Positions 1 through 19,638 of a stretch of 64,000 nucleotides of DNA are shown here, in pieces (position 1 is the first letter of the stretch; every line of letters begins with the position of its first letter). Under the pieces are notes generated by a model that was given only the letters and a program-made list of their open reading frames with translations, was not told where the DNA came from and did no database searches. The position numbers and the translations under genes are program-made. Source of the DNA: Modestobacter sp. VKM Ac-2977 (GTDB lineage Bacteria; Actinomycetota; Actinomycetes; Mycobacteriales; Geodermatophilaceae); NCBI RefSeq assembly GCF_026968045.1, contig NZ_JAPVBQ010000004.1, positions 546,623 through 610,622 on the forward strand, read 5' to 3'.

Positions 1-324
1 CGGCTGCGGACCGTGCGAGATGCCACCGCCGGTGAACTGCGGCGAACGCAGCGAACCCTGACGGGCCCGGCCGGTGCCCTTCTGGCGGTACGGCTTGGCG
101 CCGGTGCCGCTGACCTGGGCGCGGGTCTTGGTCGAGTGCGTGCCCTGGCGGGCCGCGGCCAGCTGGGCCACGACGACCTGGTGCAGCAGCGAGACGTTGG
201 CCGGGGCGTCGAACAGCTCGCCGGGCAGCGTCACGCTGCCCGAGGTCTCCCCCGCCGGCGTCCGGACGTCGACCTGACGGTCGGTCCGGGTTGCGGTCGA
301 CTCTGTAGAAGTCGGTGCGGTCAC
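1..324 (-). CDS. rplD: 50S ribosomal protein L4, N-terminal part (cut by window edge)
   Basis: L4 binds 23S rRNA early in assembly and lines the polypeptide exit tunnel. The 108 codons present are about half of the usual length; the C-terminal half lies beyond base 1. The GTG start at 324 overlaps the TGA stop of rplC in a GTGA, so the pair is probably translationally coupled. The tunnel-loop signature is clear ([15 protein letters not shown] and [15 protein letters not shown]). Position right after rpsJ and rplC is the standard S10 operon order. The identification is secure; only the missing end is unknown. Confidence 0.95.
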   Translation of the reverse strand, partial: MTAPTSTESTATRTDRQVDVRTPAGETSGSVTLPGELFDAPANVSLLHQVVVAQLAAARQGTHSTKTRAQVSGTGAKPYRQKGTGRARQGSLRSPQFTGGGISHGPQP

Positions 325-986
325 TTCGCGTCACTCCCCACGGGGCCGCCCTTGACCGCGGACCGGACGAGCAGGAGCCCGCCACGGGGGCCGGGGACGG
401 CGCCCTTGATCAGGACCAGGCCCTTCTCGGTGTCCACCTGGTGGACCTTCAGCGAGAGCGTGGTCGTGGTGACCGCGCCCATGCGCCCGGCCATGCGGAC
501 GCCCTTGAAGACGCGACCCGGGGTCGAGGCCCCGCCGATCGAGCCGGGGGCGCGGTGCTTGCGGTGGGTGCCGTGGCCGGCGCCGAGGCCCTTGAAGCCG
601 TGACGCTTCATGACGCCGGCGGTGCCCTTGCCCTTGCTGGTGCCGATGACGTCGACCTTGGCCACGTCGGAGAAGACCTCGGCGGTCAGCTCCTGACCGA
701 CCGAGTAGTCGGCGGCGTCCTCGGTGCGCAGCTCGACCAGGTGCCGACGCGGGGTGACGCCCGCCTTGGCGAAGTGCCCGCCCTCGGGCTTGTTCACCTT
801 GCGGGGGTCGATCGCACCGAAACCGAGCTGGACGGCGGAGTAGCCGTCCTTCTCGGGGGTGCGCACCTGGGTGACCACGCACGGGCCCGCCTTGATGACG
901 GTCACCGGCACGATGCGGTTGTTCTCGTCGAAGACCTGGGTCATCCCCAGCTTCTCGCCGAGGAGACCACGGAATGTGCTCGCCAT
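321..986 (-). CDS. rplC: 50S ribosomal protein L3
   Basis: L3 is a primary 23S rRNA-binding protein near the peptidyl transferase centre. The reading frame stays open far upstream, but the ATG at 986 gives 221 residues and the typical N-terminus [20 protein letters not shown]. The conserved central loop is present ([19 protein letters not shown], then [20 protein letters not shown]). It follows rpsJ by 14 bases and overlaps rplD by four, as expected within an S10 operon. Confidence 0.97.
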   Translation of the reverse strand: MASTFRGLLGEKLGMTQVFDENNRIVPVTVIKAGPCVVTQVRTPEKDGYSAVQLGFGAIDPRKVNKPEGGHFAKAGVTPRRHLVELRTEDAADYSVGQELTAEVFSDVAKVDVIGTSKGKGTAGVMKRHGFKGLGAGHGTHRKHRAPGSIGGASTPGRVFKGVRMAGRMGAVTTTTLSLKVHQVDTEKGLVLIKGAVPGPRGGLLLVRSAVKGGPVGSDAK

Positions 987-1000
987 GTCTGGGACAGCCC

Positions 1001-1306
1001 TTACTGGATGTTGACGTCGACCGAGGCCGGCAGGTCGATGCGCATCAGCGCGTCGACCGTCTTCGGCGTCGGGTCGAGGATGTCGATGAGCCGCTTGTGC
1101 GTACGCATCTCGAAGTGCTCGCGCGAGTCCTTGTACTTGTGCGGCGAGCGGATGACGCAGTACACGTTCTTCTCCGTCGGCAGCGGCACCGGGCCGACGA
1201 CGCGCGCTCCGGTCTTCGTCACCGTGTCCACGATGCGCCGAGCCGAGGCATCGATGGCCTCGTGGTCGTAGGCCTTCAGCCGGATGCGGATCTTCTGTCC
1301 CGCCAT
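1001..1306 (-). CDS. rpsJ: 30S ribosomal protein S10
   Basis: S10 is a 30S head protein that also acts as NusE in antitermination complexes. The 101 residues match the family length. It starts [19 protein letters not shown] and contains the conserved [20 protein letters not shown] segment. It is the first gene of the S10 operon. A strong hairpin (1386-1420) separates it from tuf, so it probably has its own promoter within about 1307-1385, though I could not assign one with confidence. Confidence 0.97.
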   Translation of the reverse strand: MAGQKIRIRLKAYDHEAIDASARRIVDTVTKTGARVVGPVPLPTEKNVYCVIRSPHKYKDSREHFEMRTHKRLIDILDPTPKTVDALMRIDLPASVDVNIQ

Positions 1307-1385
1307 CGGTTGTCTTCGCTCCTGCCGATCGGTTGTGAAAGTACAAGTGGGTCTGCTGACCCGGGGTCGGGTCTCCCGACCCGGT

Positions 1386-1420
1386 TGACGGGCGGCGGCC
1401 GAACCGGCCGCCGCCCGTCA
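1386..1420 (-). terminator. Hairpin terminator after tuf
   Basis: A perfect 16-bp GC-rich stem (1386-1401 with 1405-1420) with a 3-base loop lies five bases past the tuf stop codon. There is no marked U-tract, which is common for actinobacterial terminators. It would end the str operon transcript before rpsJ. Confidence 0.75.
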
Positions 1421-1425
1421 GGGTG

Positions 1426-2619
<1,194 letters not shown>

Positions 2620-2709
2620 TGGGTTCCTCTCGTCGATTCTTCGCAGTCGTTCGCGTGTCTGGGGTGCGAGCTCACGCTCGCGGTGGCCGGCGGGTGGACC
2701 GCCGTCCGG

Positions 2710-4809
<2,100 letters not shown>

Positions 4810-4896
4810 TCCCTTACTCCTCTTCCTTCTCGTCCGTGCGCGGTGTCCGGGGGTCGCCCGGTTGAACCGCGGGCAGCGGCTGCTGATGGACTGGCG

Positions 4897-5367
4897 TCAC
4901 CAGCGGTAGTGCGCGAAGGCCTTGTTCGACTCGGCCATCTTGTGCGTGTCCTCGCGGCGCTTGACCGCGGCACCGAGGCCGTTGCTGGCGTCCAGCAGCT
5001 CGTTCATGAGGCGCTCGGTCATCGTCTTCTCGCGACGCGCCCGGCTGTACTGGATGAGCCAGCGCAGGCCGAGGGTCGTGCTGCGGGAGGGGCGGACCTC
5101 GATCGGCACCTGGTAGGTCGCACCACCGACGCGGCGGCTGCGCACCTCGAGAGCGGGCTTCACGTTGTCCAGCGCACGCTTGAGCGTGACGACCGGGTCG
5201 GTGTCGTTCTTCGCCCGGACGCCCTCGAGGGCGCCGTAGACGATCGCCTCGGCGACAGAGCGCTTGCCGTCGACGAGCACCTTGTTCACCAGCTGGGTGA
5301 CCAACGGCGACTGGTACACCGGGTCGGCGATGAGCGGACGCTTCGGCGCGGGGCCCTTGCGCGGCAT
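4897..5367 (-). CDS. rpsG: 30S ribosomal protein S7
   Basis: S7 nucleates assembly of the 30S head. The ATG at 5367 gives 156 residues, the standard length, starting [20 protein letters not shown]. Its ATG shares a base with the TAA stop of rpsL, giving tight coupling. The conserved motif [19 protein letters not shown] is present, and the C-terminus NKAFAHYRW is typical. A longer in-frame extension upstream only reads through rpsL out of frame and is rejected. Confidence 0.97.
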   Translation of the reverse strand: MPRKGPAPKRPLIADPVYQSPLVTQLVNKVLVDGKRSVAEAIVYGALEGVRAKNDTDPVVTLKRALDNVKPALEVRSRRVGGATYQVPIEVRPSRSTTLGLRWLIQYSRARREKTMTERLMNELLDASNGLGAAVKRREDTHKMAESNKAFAHYRW

Positions 5368-5741
5368 TAGCTCTTCTCCTTCTTCGCGCCGTACCGGCTG
5401 CGAGCCTGCTTGCGGCCGCGGACACCCTGGGTGTCCAGCGAGCCACGGATGATCTTGTAGCGGACGCCGGGGAGGTCCTTCACCCGGCCGCCGCGCACGA
5501 GCACCATCGAGTGCTCCTGCAGGTTGTGGCCGACGCCCGGGATGTAGGCGGTCACCTCGACACCGCTGGTGAGGCGCACGCGAGCGACCTTGCGCAGCGC
5601 CGAGTTCGGCTTCTTCGGCGTCGTCGTGTAGACGCGCGTGCACACGCCGCGGCGCTGAGGGGATCCCTTCAACGCCGGGGTCTTGGTCTTCTCGACCTTG
5701 TCCTCGCGGCCCTTGCGGACCAGCTGCTGGATCGTGGGCAT
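5367..5741 (-). CDS. rpsL: 30S ribosomal protein S12
   Basis: S12 sits at the decoding centre and controls accuracy. The ATG at 5741 gives 124 residues, the standard length, starting [15 protein letters not shown]. The streptomycin-relevant lysines are the ordinary ones: [14 protein letters not shown] around residue 43 and [13 protein letters not shown] around residue 88, so the allele looks streptomycin-sensitive. It is the first gene of the str operon, with a probable promoter about 330 bases upstream (6067-6095). Confidence 0.97.
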   Translation of the reverse strand: MPTIQQLVRKGREDKVEKTKTPALKGSPQRRGVCTRVYTTTPKKPNSALRKVARVRLTSGVEVTAYIPGVGHNLQEHSMVLVRGGRVKDLPGVRYKIIRGSLDTQGVRGRKQARSRYGAKKEKS

Positions 5742-6357
5742 GGGTGGCCTGGATCTCCTGCCTGCGCTGGGTCGTGCTGTGGATGTGGTGCACTGCGTGT
5801 GGTGTGCCCGGTGGCCCGGCCCTCTCGAGTCTGCCCGCGACCCACCCTCCGACCCCCGCGCTCGGGCGTGTCGCCCTTGGCGAGAACCGGCCAGTTGATC
5901 GAACCGGACTCGTCGCCCCTCGCGATCCGGCGCCGGCCACACCACCTTGCAGTGGACCCCGTCGATGACGGGAGTGGCCCCTGACATCCGGTCGATCCGA
6001 AGACCGATGGACGCCCAGGTGCACCGCTTACGGGAGCAGGCCCAGTCATCCTGGGCACAGCTGACCACAGTACCCGGCCCTGCCGGACCGGTCAAAGCCG
6101 GGTCGACATGTGGGCTGCGCACCGGTTCGGCCGGTCCGTCCTGCACCGACTGCCGTTGCCTCGGGCATGTTCCCCGGGCGCTGCCCGAGGGGTCGTGCGG
6201 GGACCGTACCGGAACCGGACGGCGGCGGGCAGGGGTCCCGGCGCGCGTCGTCGTCCGTCGTCACGTCGCTTCTGTCGGACTCCGGCCCTACGGTCGGTGG
6301 CGACCCGCTCACGTCCCGCACCTCGTTGGTGGTGCGCCTGCCGCTCGGAGGTACGCC
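5742..6357. other. Divergent intergenic region rpsL / protease gene
   Basis: These 616 bases hold no gene I can support. On the minus strand they contain the probable str promoter (6067-6095), leaving a long untranslated leader of about 320 bases before rpsL. The 3' end toward the plus strand carries the ribosome binding site GGAGG (6347-6351) of the protease gene. Open frames through this stretch have no recognisable protein content. Confidence 0.6.
6067..6095 (-). promoter_or_regulatory. Probable sigma-A promoter of the str operon
   Basis: On the minus strand, TTGACC (6095-6090) is followed after exactly 17 bases by TACTGT (6072-6067). Both hexamers are good matches to the actinobacterial housekeeping consensus (TTGACn and TAnnnT). 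A start near 6060 would give a leader of roughly 320 bases before rpsL. Confidence 0.65.
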
Positions 6358-7338
6358 GTGCTCCCCGACAACGCCCGCGAACTGAAGGCCCGGCTGTCCA
6401 AGCGGCTGAGCGAGGTACCTCCGTCCAGCGTCGCGGCCAGCTCCGTCGACGGTCCTTCCCGGTGGAGCGGGGTGGCGCTGGGCCTGGCCCCGGTCGCCAG
6501 AGGTCAGGTGCACCTGGCGATCCGGCTGATCGAGCAGGTCGACGCCGACGTCGTGCTGGGCGGGCTGGACGCCGTCGCCCGGGACGAGGTCGACGTCCGG
6601 GTCATCGGGCCGGTCCGGCCGCTGACCTCCCCCGCCCCTGACGAGCTGCGTCGGCGGGGGCGTCCGTTGCGGCCCGGGGCGTCGGTCAGCCATCGCGACG
6701 TCACCGCCGGCACCATCGGGGGATTCGTCCGACGGCGCGGCGCGGAGGGGCTGCTCGTGCTGAGCAACAACCACGTGCTGGCCAACAGCGACGCGGGCAG
6801 GGCGGGCGACCCGGTGTTCCAGCCGGGTGTCGCGGACGGGGGTCTCGACGCCGACCGGATCGGCAGTCTGGCCGCCTTCATCCGGTTCCGCCTCGAGCCG
6901 GGGAACCTGGTCGACGCCGCGGTCGCCGCCCTGGACCCCGGCATGACGGCTGACCCCGCCGGCTACCCCGGCGGCCCGCTCTCCGCCGTGGTCGCCGCCG
7001 CGGATGACACCGACCCCGACGAACTGGTGGAGAAGGTGGGGCGCACGACGGGTCACACCCACGGGCGGATCACCGCCGTCGAGGTCGACGGCGTCGGGGT
7101 GCAGTTCGACGACGCCGTGCACACCTTCGACGACCAGGTGGAGATCGAGGGCGTCAGCGGGGGGTTCAGCGCCGGGGGCGACAGCGGGTCGGTGATCTGG
7201 CGCAGCCGGGACCGCGCGCCACTCGGGCTGCTGTTCGCCGGGTCGACCACGGGCGGCAGCGCCGGTGGCGGCGTCACCTTCGCCAACCCGCTGGCCACGG
7301 TGCTGCGCGAGCTCGACGTGGAGTGGTTCGCGGGCTGA
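6358..7338 (+). CDS. Trypsin-like (S1 family) serine protease with extra N-terminal domain
   Basis: The protein is a probable serine peptidase of the chymotrypsin fold. The catalytic histidine is in LVLSNNHVLAN, a candidate aspartate is in LVDAAVAALDP, and the nucleophile is in FSAGGDSGSVIW. Start: GTG at 6358, seven bases after GGAGG, giving 326 residues; upstream in-frame starts lack this site. I see no signal peptide or membrane segment, so it is probably cytoplasmic, which is unusual for S1 proteases. Residues 1-95 precede the protease fold and end in DVRVIGPVRPL. The next gene encodes a protein resembling that region. The substrate is unknown. Confidence 0.8.
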   Translation: MLPDNARELKARLSKRLSEVPPSSVAASSVDGPSRWSGVALGLAPVARGQVHLAIRLIEQVDADVVLGGLDAVARDEVDVRVIGPVRPLTSPAPDELRRRGRPLRPGASVSHRDVTAGTIGGFVRRRGAEGLLVLSNNHVLANSDAGRAGDPVFQPGVADGGLDADRIGSLAAFIRFRLEPGNLVDAAVAALDPGMTADPAGYPGGPLSAVVAAADDTDPDELVEKVGRTTGHTHGRITAVEVDGVGVQFDDAVHTFDDQVEIEGVSGGFSAGGDSGSVIWRSRDRAPLGLLFAGSTTGGSAGGGVTFANPLATVLRELDVEWFAG

Positions 7339-7409
7339 GCGACCCCGGAAGGAGGGCCTCGGCAGGCGTTGCCCTGTCCTGATCCGGCACCGGGGGGCAC
7401 CATGGGGGC

Positions 7410-7625
7410 ATGACCGACCGCGCCTCTGCCCGCGCAGCCAAGGACGCGTTGGCCTCCCGCTTCGCCGCCGACCCCGGCGTCGCCGCGGTCGGGCTGGCGC
7501 GGCAGGCCGCCGACTACGTCGTCCGGGTCGACCTGACCGAGGCGGGCGCCGGCGCCCGCGTGCCGGCCGACGTCGACGGCGTACGGGTCGTCACGCACGT
7601 GATCGGCACCGTCCGCGCCCTCTGA
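7410..7625 (+). CDS. 71-residue protein resembling the N-terminal domain of the upstream protease
   Basis: This short gene lies 71 bases after the protease gene on the same strand. It encodes a soluble alpha/beta-type sequence with no signal peptide. By eye it aligns with the protease N-terminus: GVAAVGLARQAADYVVRVDL against GVALGLAPVARGQVHLAIRL, and RVVTHVIGTVRAL against VDVRVIGPVRPL. I infer a stand-alone copy of that domain, perhaps regulatory, but the function is unknown. Coding support comes from codon-position GC bias and the similarity; the ribosome binding site (GGGGGGCACC) is only moderate. Confidence 0.6.
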   Translation: MTDRASARAAKDALASRFAADPGVAAVGLARQAADYVVRVDLTEAGAGARVPADVDGVRVVTHVIGTVRAL

Positions 7626-7712
7626 GCGCCCCGGGGGCCCACTCCCCCGCCGGGCCGTTACCGTCGGCGGCAGTGGCACCGACGAGGGTGCCACGGACGC
7701 CGAGGAGGGCGC

Positions 7713-8753
7713 GTGCGCATCGGGATCCAGGCCAGCTACGCCGGTGACTTCAAGCAGACCGCGGACGAGATCCGTGACCTGGAGTCCGCCGGGCTCGACG
7801 TCGCGATGTGCGCGGAGGTGTACACCTTCGACGCGGTCAGCCAGCTGGGCTACCTGGCAGCCGTGACCGACCGGGTCGAGTTGATGAGCGGCATCCTGCC
7901 CATCTACAGCCGCACGCCGGCGCTGATCGCGATGACCGCGGCCGGTCTGGACTTCGTCTCCGGCGGGAGGTTCACCCTCGGGCTGGGTGCCTCCGGGCCG
8001 CAGGTCATCGAGGGCTGGCACGGGCTGCCCTACGACGCCCCCCTGCAGCGGACCCGCGAGATCATCGAGATCTGCCGCCAGGTGTGGCGCCGCGAGCGGC
8101 TGGAGCACGACGGCAAGAAGTACCAGGTGCCGCTCCCGGCCGACCAGGGCACCGGCCTCGGCAAGCCGCTGAAGCTGATCAACACCCCGGTGCGGCCGCA
8201 GATCCCGGTGCTGCTCGCCGCGCTCGGGCCCAAGAACGTGGAGCTCGCCGCCGAGATCGCGGAGAAGTGGGAGCCGATCTTCTTCCACCCCGAGCGTGCT
8301 GCCGACGTCTGGGGCGCCTCGCTCGAGGCAGGCAAGGCCAAGCGGGACCCGTCGCTCGGCGAGCTCGACGTCGTCGTCGGCGTCCCGGTGGCGATCGGCG
8401 AGGACGTCGACCACCTGGTGGAGGCAGTGCGGCCGGGGATCGCGTTGTACGTCGGCGGCATGGGCGCCAAGGGCAAGAACTTCTACAACGACCTGGCCCG
8501 CCGGTACGGCTACGAGGCCGAGGCGGAGGCGATCCAGGAGCTGTACCTGGCCGGGCGCAAGGACGAGGCGGCCGCCGCCGTCCCGGAGGACCTGGTGCGG
8601 GCGACCTCGCTGATCGGGCCGGAGTCCTACGTGGCCGAGCGGATCGCCGCGTTCGCCGAGGCCGGGGTGACCACGATCAACCTGCAGCCCCTCGACGACA
8701 GCCGCGAGGGCAGACTCCGCACCGTCGAGACGATGCGCCGCCTGGCGGGCTGA
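7713..8753 (+). CDS. LLM-class F420-dependent oxidoreductase
   Basis: This is a flavin/F420-dependent oxidoreductase of the bacterial luciferase-like superfamily, TIM-barrel fold, probably cytosolic. The 346 residues include the family features: MSGILPIYSRTPALIAMTAA, the GRFTLGLGASGPQVIEGWHG loop typical of actinobacterial F420 enzymes, and IPVLLAALGPKNVELAAE. The GTG start at 7713 follows a GAGGAGG site. A perfect hairpin (8808-8849) follows the stop. The substrate cannot be read from sequence. F420 use is inferred from subfamily resemblance. Confidence 0.88.
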   Translation: MRIGIQASYAGDFKQTADEIRDLESAGLDVAMCAEVYTFDAVSQLGYLAAVTDRVELMSGILPIYSRTPALIAMTAAGLDFVSGGRFTLGLGASGPQVIEGWHGLPYDAPLQRTREIIEICRQVWRRERLEHDGKKYQVPLPADQGTGLGKPLKLINTPVRPQIPVLLAALGPKNVELAAEIAEKWEPIFFHPERAADVWGASLEAGKAKRDPSLGELDVVVGVPVAIGEDVDHLVEAVRPGIALYVGGMGAKGKNFYNDLARRYGYEAEAEAIQELYLAGRKDEAAAAVPEDLVRATSLIGPESYVAERIAAFAEAGVTTINLQPLDDSREGRLRTVETMRRLAG

Positions 8754-8807
8754 GGCCGGCGGGGCCGGGTGGACCGGCCCCTTCCGTCACGTGACGTCCG
8801 TCGAGAC

Positions 8808-8849
8808 ACAGAAGGGCCCCGGGAGCTCGCGCTCCCGGGGCCCTTCTGT
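8808..8849. terminator. Bidirectional terminator between LLM gene and rpoC
   Basis: A perfect 19-bp inverted repeat (8808-8826 with 8831-8849) with a TCGC tetraloop lies between two convergent genes, 54 bases past the LLM stop and 16 bases past the rpoC stop. It can serve both strands. Confidence 0.85.
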
Positions 8850-8864
8850 CACTCATTCAGCGCA

Positions 8865-12764
<3,900 letters not shown>

Positions 12765-12819
12765 TCGATGTACCCCTTTCCGGGGCTAGTTCTTCGCTTC
12801 TAATCGATGAGGGTGTGGT

Positions 12820-12854
12820 GCCGGCCGGCCCTGACTCGGTCAGGGCCGGCCGGC
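12820..12854 (-). terminator. Strong hairpin between rpoB and rpoC
   Basis: A perfect 16-bp stem (12820-12835 with 12839-12854) with a 3-base loop starts seven bases after the rpoB stop. It looks like an intrinsic terminator without a U-tract. Because rpoC follows immediately, it may be a partial attenuator or a processing or stability element rather than a full stop. Confidence 0.6.
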
Positions 12855-12860
12855 GGCCGA

Positions 12861-16355
<3,495 letters not shown>

Positions 16356-16810
16356 GATGCGTCCTTTCGAGGACCTCACGACGTGCGGGCGGTGGGTGCA
16401 GTTCGTCCTGGGTCGTCGTCGTTGTCGGCGAGGCTGACCGCGGATGCCTGCCCCGTCGGTACGGTCAACACGGGGTGACCCGGAGCCGTTCCCGGGCACC
16501 CCTCGTGACCCGTCTCGGCGGGCTGGCAGTCAGAGGGCAGCGCAACAGGAGACCCTACCCCTGCTCAGCGCCGGTGTCCACGTCGGGCCGCCGGGGCGGT
16601 CGGGGACCCACCCGCGAGGGGTGGCCGGCGCCCACCCGGCCCGAGGGACACGGGGCTCCAGCAGGAGCCCGGCGCCGCGGGATCGGGGGTGAGCGGGATG
16701 AGTGCCCTGCCGATGATGCCAGTGCCACAGCGCACGTGGGACCGCCACGCCGCGACCTGTGGGTGAACGGAGACCCCGCGGACCCCACCCGGCGACAGCG
16801 GCCGGGACGC
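16356..16810. other. Non-coding region upstream of rpoB
   Basis: These 455 bases lie between the rplL terminators and rpoB. The only feature I can support is a sigma-A-like promoter at 16552-16580 on the minus strand. Open frames in the stretch (for example one of 99 codons) are Arg/Pro/Gly-rich and look like GC-driven artefacts. Confidence 0.55.
16552..16580 (-). promoter_or_regulatory. Probable promoter of rpoB-rpoC
   Basis: Reading the minus strand, TGGACA (16580-16575) precedes TAGGGT (16557-16552) by exactly 17 bases. Both fit the housekeeping pattern with one mismatch in the -35. The predicted leader to the rpoB start is about 190 bases. Confidence 0.5.
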
Positions 16811-16852
16811 ACGACAGGGGCCGACCCACCGGAGTGGATCGGCCCCTGTCGT
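16811..16852 (-). terminator. Second hairpin after rplL
   Basis: A 14-bp perfect stem (16811-16824 with 16839-16852) continues, after one mismatch, into four inner pairs and a CGGA loop. It lies about 55 bases past the rplL stop and probably ends the rplJ-rplL transcript. Confidence 0.75.
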
Positions 16853-16870
16853 CAGTGCGGGGTGGTGCTA

Positions 16871-16898
16871 CCCGGCCGCCACGGAGGTGGCGGCCGGG
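16871..16898 (-). terminator. First hairpin after rplL
   Basis: A perfect 12-bp stem (16871-16882 with 16887-16898) with a 4-base loop begins six bases after the rplL stop codon. It forms a tandem with the hairpin at 16811-16852. Neither has a clear U-tract. Confidence 0.65.
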
Positions 16899-16904
16899 TG
16901 GGGG

Positions 16905-17294
16905 TCACTTGACGGTGACGGTGGCGCCGGCGCCCTCGAGAGCGGCCTTGGCCTTCTCGGCAGCGTCCTTGGCGACCTTCTCCAGGACCGGCTTCGGCGC
17001 GTTGTCGACCAGGTCCTTGGCCTCCTTGAGGCCGAGCGAGGTCAGGCCGCGCACCTCCTTGATGACCTGGATCTTCTTGTCACCGGCGGACTCGAGGACG
17101 ACGTCGAACTCGTCCTGCTCGACCGGGGCCTCCGCGGCAGCGCCGCCACCGGCGCCACCGGCAGGCGCGACGGCGACCGGCGCAGCGGCGGTGACGTCGA
17201 AGGTGGTCTCGAACTCCTTCACGAAGTCCGACAGCTCCAGGAGGGTCATCTCCTTGAAGGCGTCGAGCAGCTCGTCAGTGGAAAGCTTGGCCAT
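16905..17294 (-). CDS. rplL: 50S ribosomal protein L7/L12
   Basis: L7/L12 dimers form the ribosomal stalk that recruits translation GTPases. The 129 residues are standard. The N-terminal dimerisation domain ([20 protein letters not shown]) is followed by an Ala/Gly/Pro hinge around residues 38-52. The C-terminal factor-binding domain contains [20 protein letters not shown]. It follows rplJ by 18 bases and is followed by two hairpins that separate it from rpoB. Confidence 0.97.
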   Translation of the reverse strand: MAKLSTDELLDAFKEMTLLELSDFVKEFETTFDVTAAAPVAVAPAGGAGGGAAAEAPVEQDEFDVVLESAGDKKIQVIKEVRGLTSLGLKEAKDLVDNAPKPVLEKVAKDAAEKAKAALEGAGATVTVK

Positions 17295-17312
17295 GGTGTC
17301 TCCTTGAGGGGG

Positions 17313-17930
17313 TCAGTCGGTGCTGGCCGCGGAGTCCGCGGCAGCATCGGTCGTGTCGGGGGTGGTGTCAGCAGCAGAGTCGGCGGGAGCAGCGTCGTCC
17401 GAGGCGGCAGCGCCCTCGGCCGGCTTCTTCTCCTGCAGCGCGGCGGCCAGCCGGGCGACCTGCGACAGCGGGGCCTGGAACAGCCCGGCCGCCTTGGTGA
17501 GGTTGCCCTTCATGGCGCCGGCCAGCTTGGCCAGCAGGACCTCACGGGACTCGACGTCGGCGAGGCGGGTGACCTCGGCAGCGTCGACCGTGCGGCCTTC
17601 GACCACGCCGCCCTTGATGACCAGCAGCGGGTTGGCCCGCGCGAAGTCACGGATGGCCTTGGCGGCCTCGACCGGGTCGCCCTCGATGAAGGCGATCGCG
17701 GTGGGGCCGTTGAGCAGCGGGGCCAGGTCGGAGTGACCGACCGAGTCCGCCGCCCGCTTCGTCAGGGTGTTCTTGACGACGGCGTAGCTGCTGCCCGCAC
17801 CGAGGGAACGACGCAGCTCGGTGAGCTGCGCCACGGTCAGCCCGCGGTACTCGGTGAGCACGGCCGCGCTGGACTTCTGGAACCGCTCGGTGATCTCTTC
17901 GATCACCGCGGCCTTCGCCTGCGTGGGCAT
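17313..17930 (-). CDS. rplJ: 50S ribosomal protein L10
   Basis: L10 anchors L7/L12 dimers to 23S rRNA and represses its own mRNA in many bacteria. The protein has 205 residues, about 30 more than the usual core, owing to a low-complexity Ala/Asp/Thr/Ser tail from about residue 175. The core contains [20 protein letters not shown] and [11 protein letters not shown]. The ATG at 17930 has a GAGGAGG site. A leader compatible with L10 autoregulation lies upstream. Confidence 0.96.
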   Translation of the reverse strand: MPTQAKAAVIEEITERFQKSSAAVLTEYRGLTVAQLTELRRSLGAGSSYAVVKNTLTKRAADSVGHSDLAPLLNGPTAIAFIEGDPVEAAKAIRDFARANPLLVIKGGVVEGRTVDAAEVTRLADVESREVLLAKLAGAMKGNLTKAAGLFQAPLSQVARLAAALQEKKPAEGAAASDDAAPADSAADTTPDTTDAAADSAASTD

Positions 17931-18180
17931 GGGCCTCCTCTCGTCTGTCGGGCGACCACCGGCGACGTGCGCCCGGGGCGATCGGGCCCGGAGACGAGGA
18001 ACGCCCCGGCGCAGAGCGCACGGGGCGAGGGACGTTCACGGTCCGGGCGGCGAGCCCAGGCCGTGCCACGTTCGTCGAACCGTCCACCTGCGCGGGTCGC
18101 CCGGTCGATTCCGGACCTTCGATCGCACGCGGACGTGCGACGACCAGCGGTCTTGGGGGGAACAGCAGGAAGAGTACACG
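17931..18180 (-). ncRNA. Putative L10 leader (autoregulatory 5' region of rplJ)
   Basis: The 250 bases before rplJ, after the rplA terminator, hold no protein gene. On the minus strand they contain a segment reading CCAAGACCGCTGGTCGTCGC (about 18159-18140), similar to what I recall of actinobacterial L10 leaders, followed by several short GC stems. L10 or L10-L12 binding at this position represses rplJL in other bacteria. I have not folded it; the call rests on position and a remembered motif. Confidence 0.5.
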
Positions 18181-18198
18181 GCCCTGCGTCCCCCAACG

Positions 18199-18241
18199 CA
18201 CGAGGGCCCCGCAGCGACGTGCGCTGCGGGGCCCTCGTGGG
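18199..18241 (-). terminator. Terminator after rplA
   Basis: An 18-bp stem (18200-18217 with 18223-18240) with a 5-base loop lies about 33 bases past the rplA stop. It separates rplK-rplA from the rplJ leader. Confidence 0.75.
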
Positions 18242-18273
18242 GACGGGGTCCGTCGATCAGACAGGTGCGCCGA

Positions 18274-18990
18274 TCAGGAGGGCTCGTCCACGGTGAGGTT
18301 GCGGGTGCGGTTCGGGTCGACCTGGATGCCCGGGCCCATGGTCGTGGAGACGGTGACCTTCCGCACGTACCGGCCCTTGGCCGCCGAGGGCTTGGCCCGC
18401 AGGACCTCGTCCAGGGCGGCGGCGTAGTTCTCCACCAGCTTGGCCTGGTCGAAGGACGTCTTGCCGATCACCAGGTGCAGGTTGGCCTGCTTGTCGACAC
18501 GGAAGTTGATCTTCCCGCCCTTGATGTCGTTGACGGCCTTGGTGACGTCGGGGGTCACCGTGCCCGTCTTCGGGTTCGGCATCAGGCCACGAGGGCCGAG
18601 GATGCGGGCGATGCGACCGACCTTGGCCATCTGGTCCGGGGTGGCGATCGCGGCGTCGAAGTCCAGGAAACCGCCCTGGATCTGCTCGATCAGGTCGTCG
18701 GAGCCCACGACGTCGGCGCCGGCGGCCTCCGCCTCGGCTGCCTTGTCGCCGGTCGCGAAGACGATGACGCGGGCGGTCTTGCCGGTGCCGTGCGGCAGGT
18801 TGACCGTGCCGCGGACCATCTGGTCGGCCTTGCGCGGGTCGACCCCGAGCCGGATCGCGACCTCGACGGTGGCGTCGTACTTGGTGGTCGAGGTCTGCTT
18901 GGCCAGACCGGCGGCCTGCAGCGGGCTGTACAGCGTGTCCGCGTCGACCAGCTCGGCGACCTTGCGGTAGTTCTTGCCGTGCTTTGCCAT
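18274..18990 (-). CDS. rplA: 50S ribosomal protein L1
   Basis: L1 forms the mobile stalk near the ribosomal E site and represses the L11 operon in E. coli. The 238 residues are normal. Motifs include [20 protein letters not shown] near the start, [20 protein letters not shown] in the middle and [19 protein letters not shown] afterwards. It follows rplK by 127 bases and is followed by a terminator. Confidence 0.97.
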   Translation of the reverse strand: MAKHGKNYRKVAELVDADTLYSPLQAAGLAKQTSTTKYDATVEVAIRLGVDPRKADQMVRGTVNLPHGTGKTARVIVFATGDKAAEAEAAGADVVGSDDLIEQIQGGFLDFDAAIATPDQMAKVGRIARILGPRGLMPNPKTGTVTPDVTKAVNDIKGGKINFRVDKQANLHLVIGKTSFDQAKLVENYAAALDEVLRAKPSAAKGRYVRKVTVSTTMGPGIQVDPNRTRNLTVDEPS

Positions 18991-19117
18991 GGTGGTTCTC
19001 CTTCCCCCCGGAGCGGGGGTCGCGTGGTGCGCGGGCCTGGCGAGGCCCTCCCACGAGTGCTGTCCGGGTCCGCGTGGACCCGGGTGGTGCAGCGCCGCCG
19101 TCAGCCGGCGGCTGCCG

Positions 19118-19546
19118 TCACTTGACGGTGATGCCCATCGACCGGGCGGTGCCGGCGATGATCTTCTCGGCCTGCTCGAGGTCGTTGGCGTTCAGGTCGG
19201 CCATCTTGGTCTGCGCGATCTCGCGGACCTGGTCGCGGGTGACCGTCGCGACCTTGGTCTTGTGCGGCTCACCCGAGCCCTTCTCCACACCGGCGGCCTT
19301 CAGCAGCATGCGCGCTGCCGGGGGCGTCTTGGTGACGAAGGTGAACGACCGGTCCTCGAAGACCGAGATCTCGACGGGGATGACGCTGCCGCGCTGCGCC
19401 TCCGTCGCGGCGTTGTACGCCTTGCAGAACTCCATGATGTTGACGCCGTGCTGACCGAGGGCGGGGCCCACGGGCGGCGCGGGGGTGGCCGCACCGGCGT
19501 TGATCTGGAGCTTGATGACCGCGGTCAACCGCTTCCTGGGGGGCAT
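19118..19546 (-). CDS. rplK: 50S ribosomal protein L11
   Basis: L11 is part of the GTPase-associated centre and the thiostrepton site. The ATG at 19546 gives 142 residues, the standard length, starting [20 protein letters not shown]; a longer in-frame start at 19603 adds a non-homologous stretch and is rejected. The conserved proline-rich loop [20 protein letters not shown] is intact. It lies between nusG and rplA in the usual order. Confidence 0.97.
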   Translation of the reverse strand: MPPRKRLTAVIKLQINAGAATPAPPVGPALGQHGVNIMEFCKAYNAATEAQRGSVIPVEISVFEDRSFTFVTKTPPAARMLLKAAGVEKGSGEPHKTKVATVTRDQVREIAQTKMADLNANDLEQAEKIIAGTARSMGITVK

Positions 19547-19638
19547 GACTTCCTTCTTCGTGACGGTGGTGACTGGCTGGAACGGCTCCCTCGCAGGCCC
19601 CACCTTGAGCCTGCGAAGGCTGGGGGGCGAGGGGGTCC

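Noticed and set aside
19118..19603. Longer start for L11
   Set aside because: The extra 19 residues do not match the family, while [10 protein letters not shown] is the standard N-terminus.
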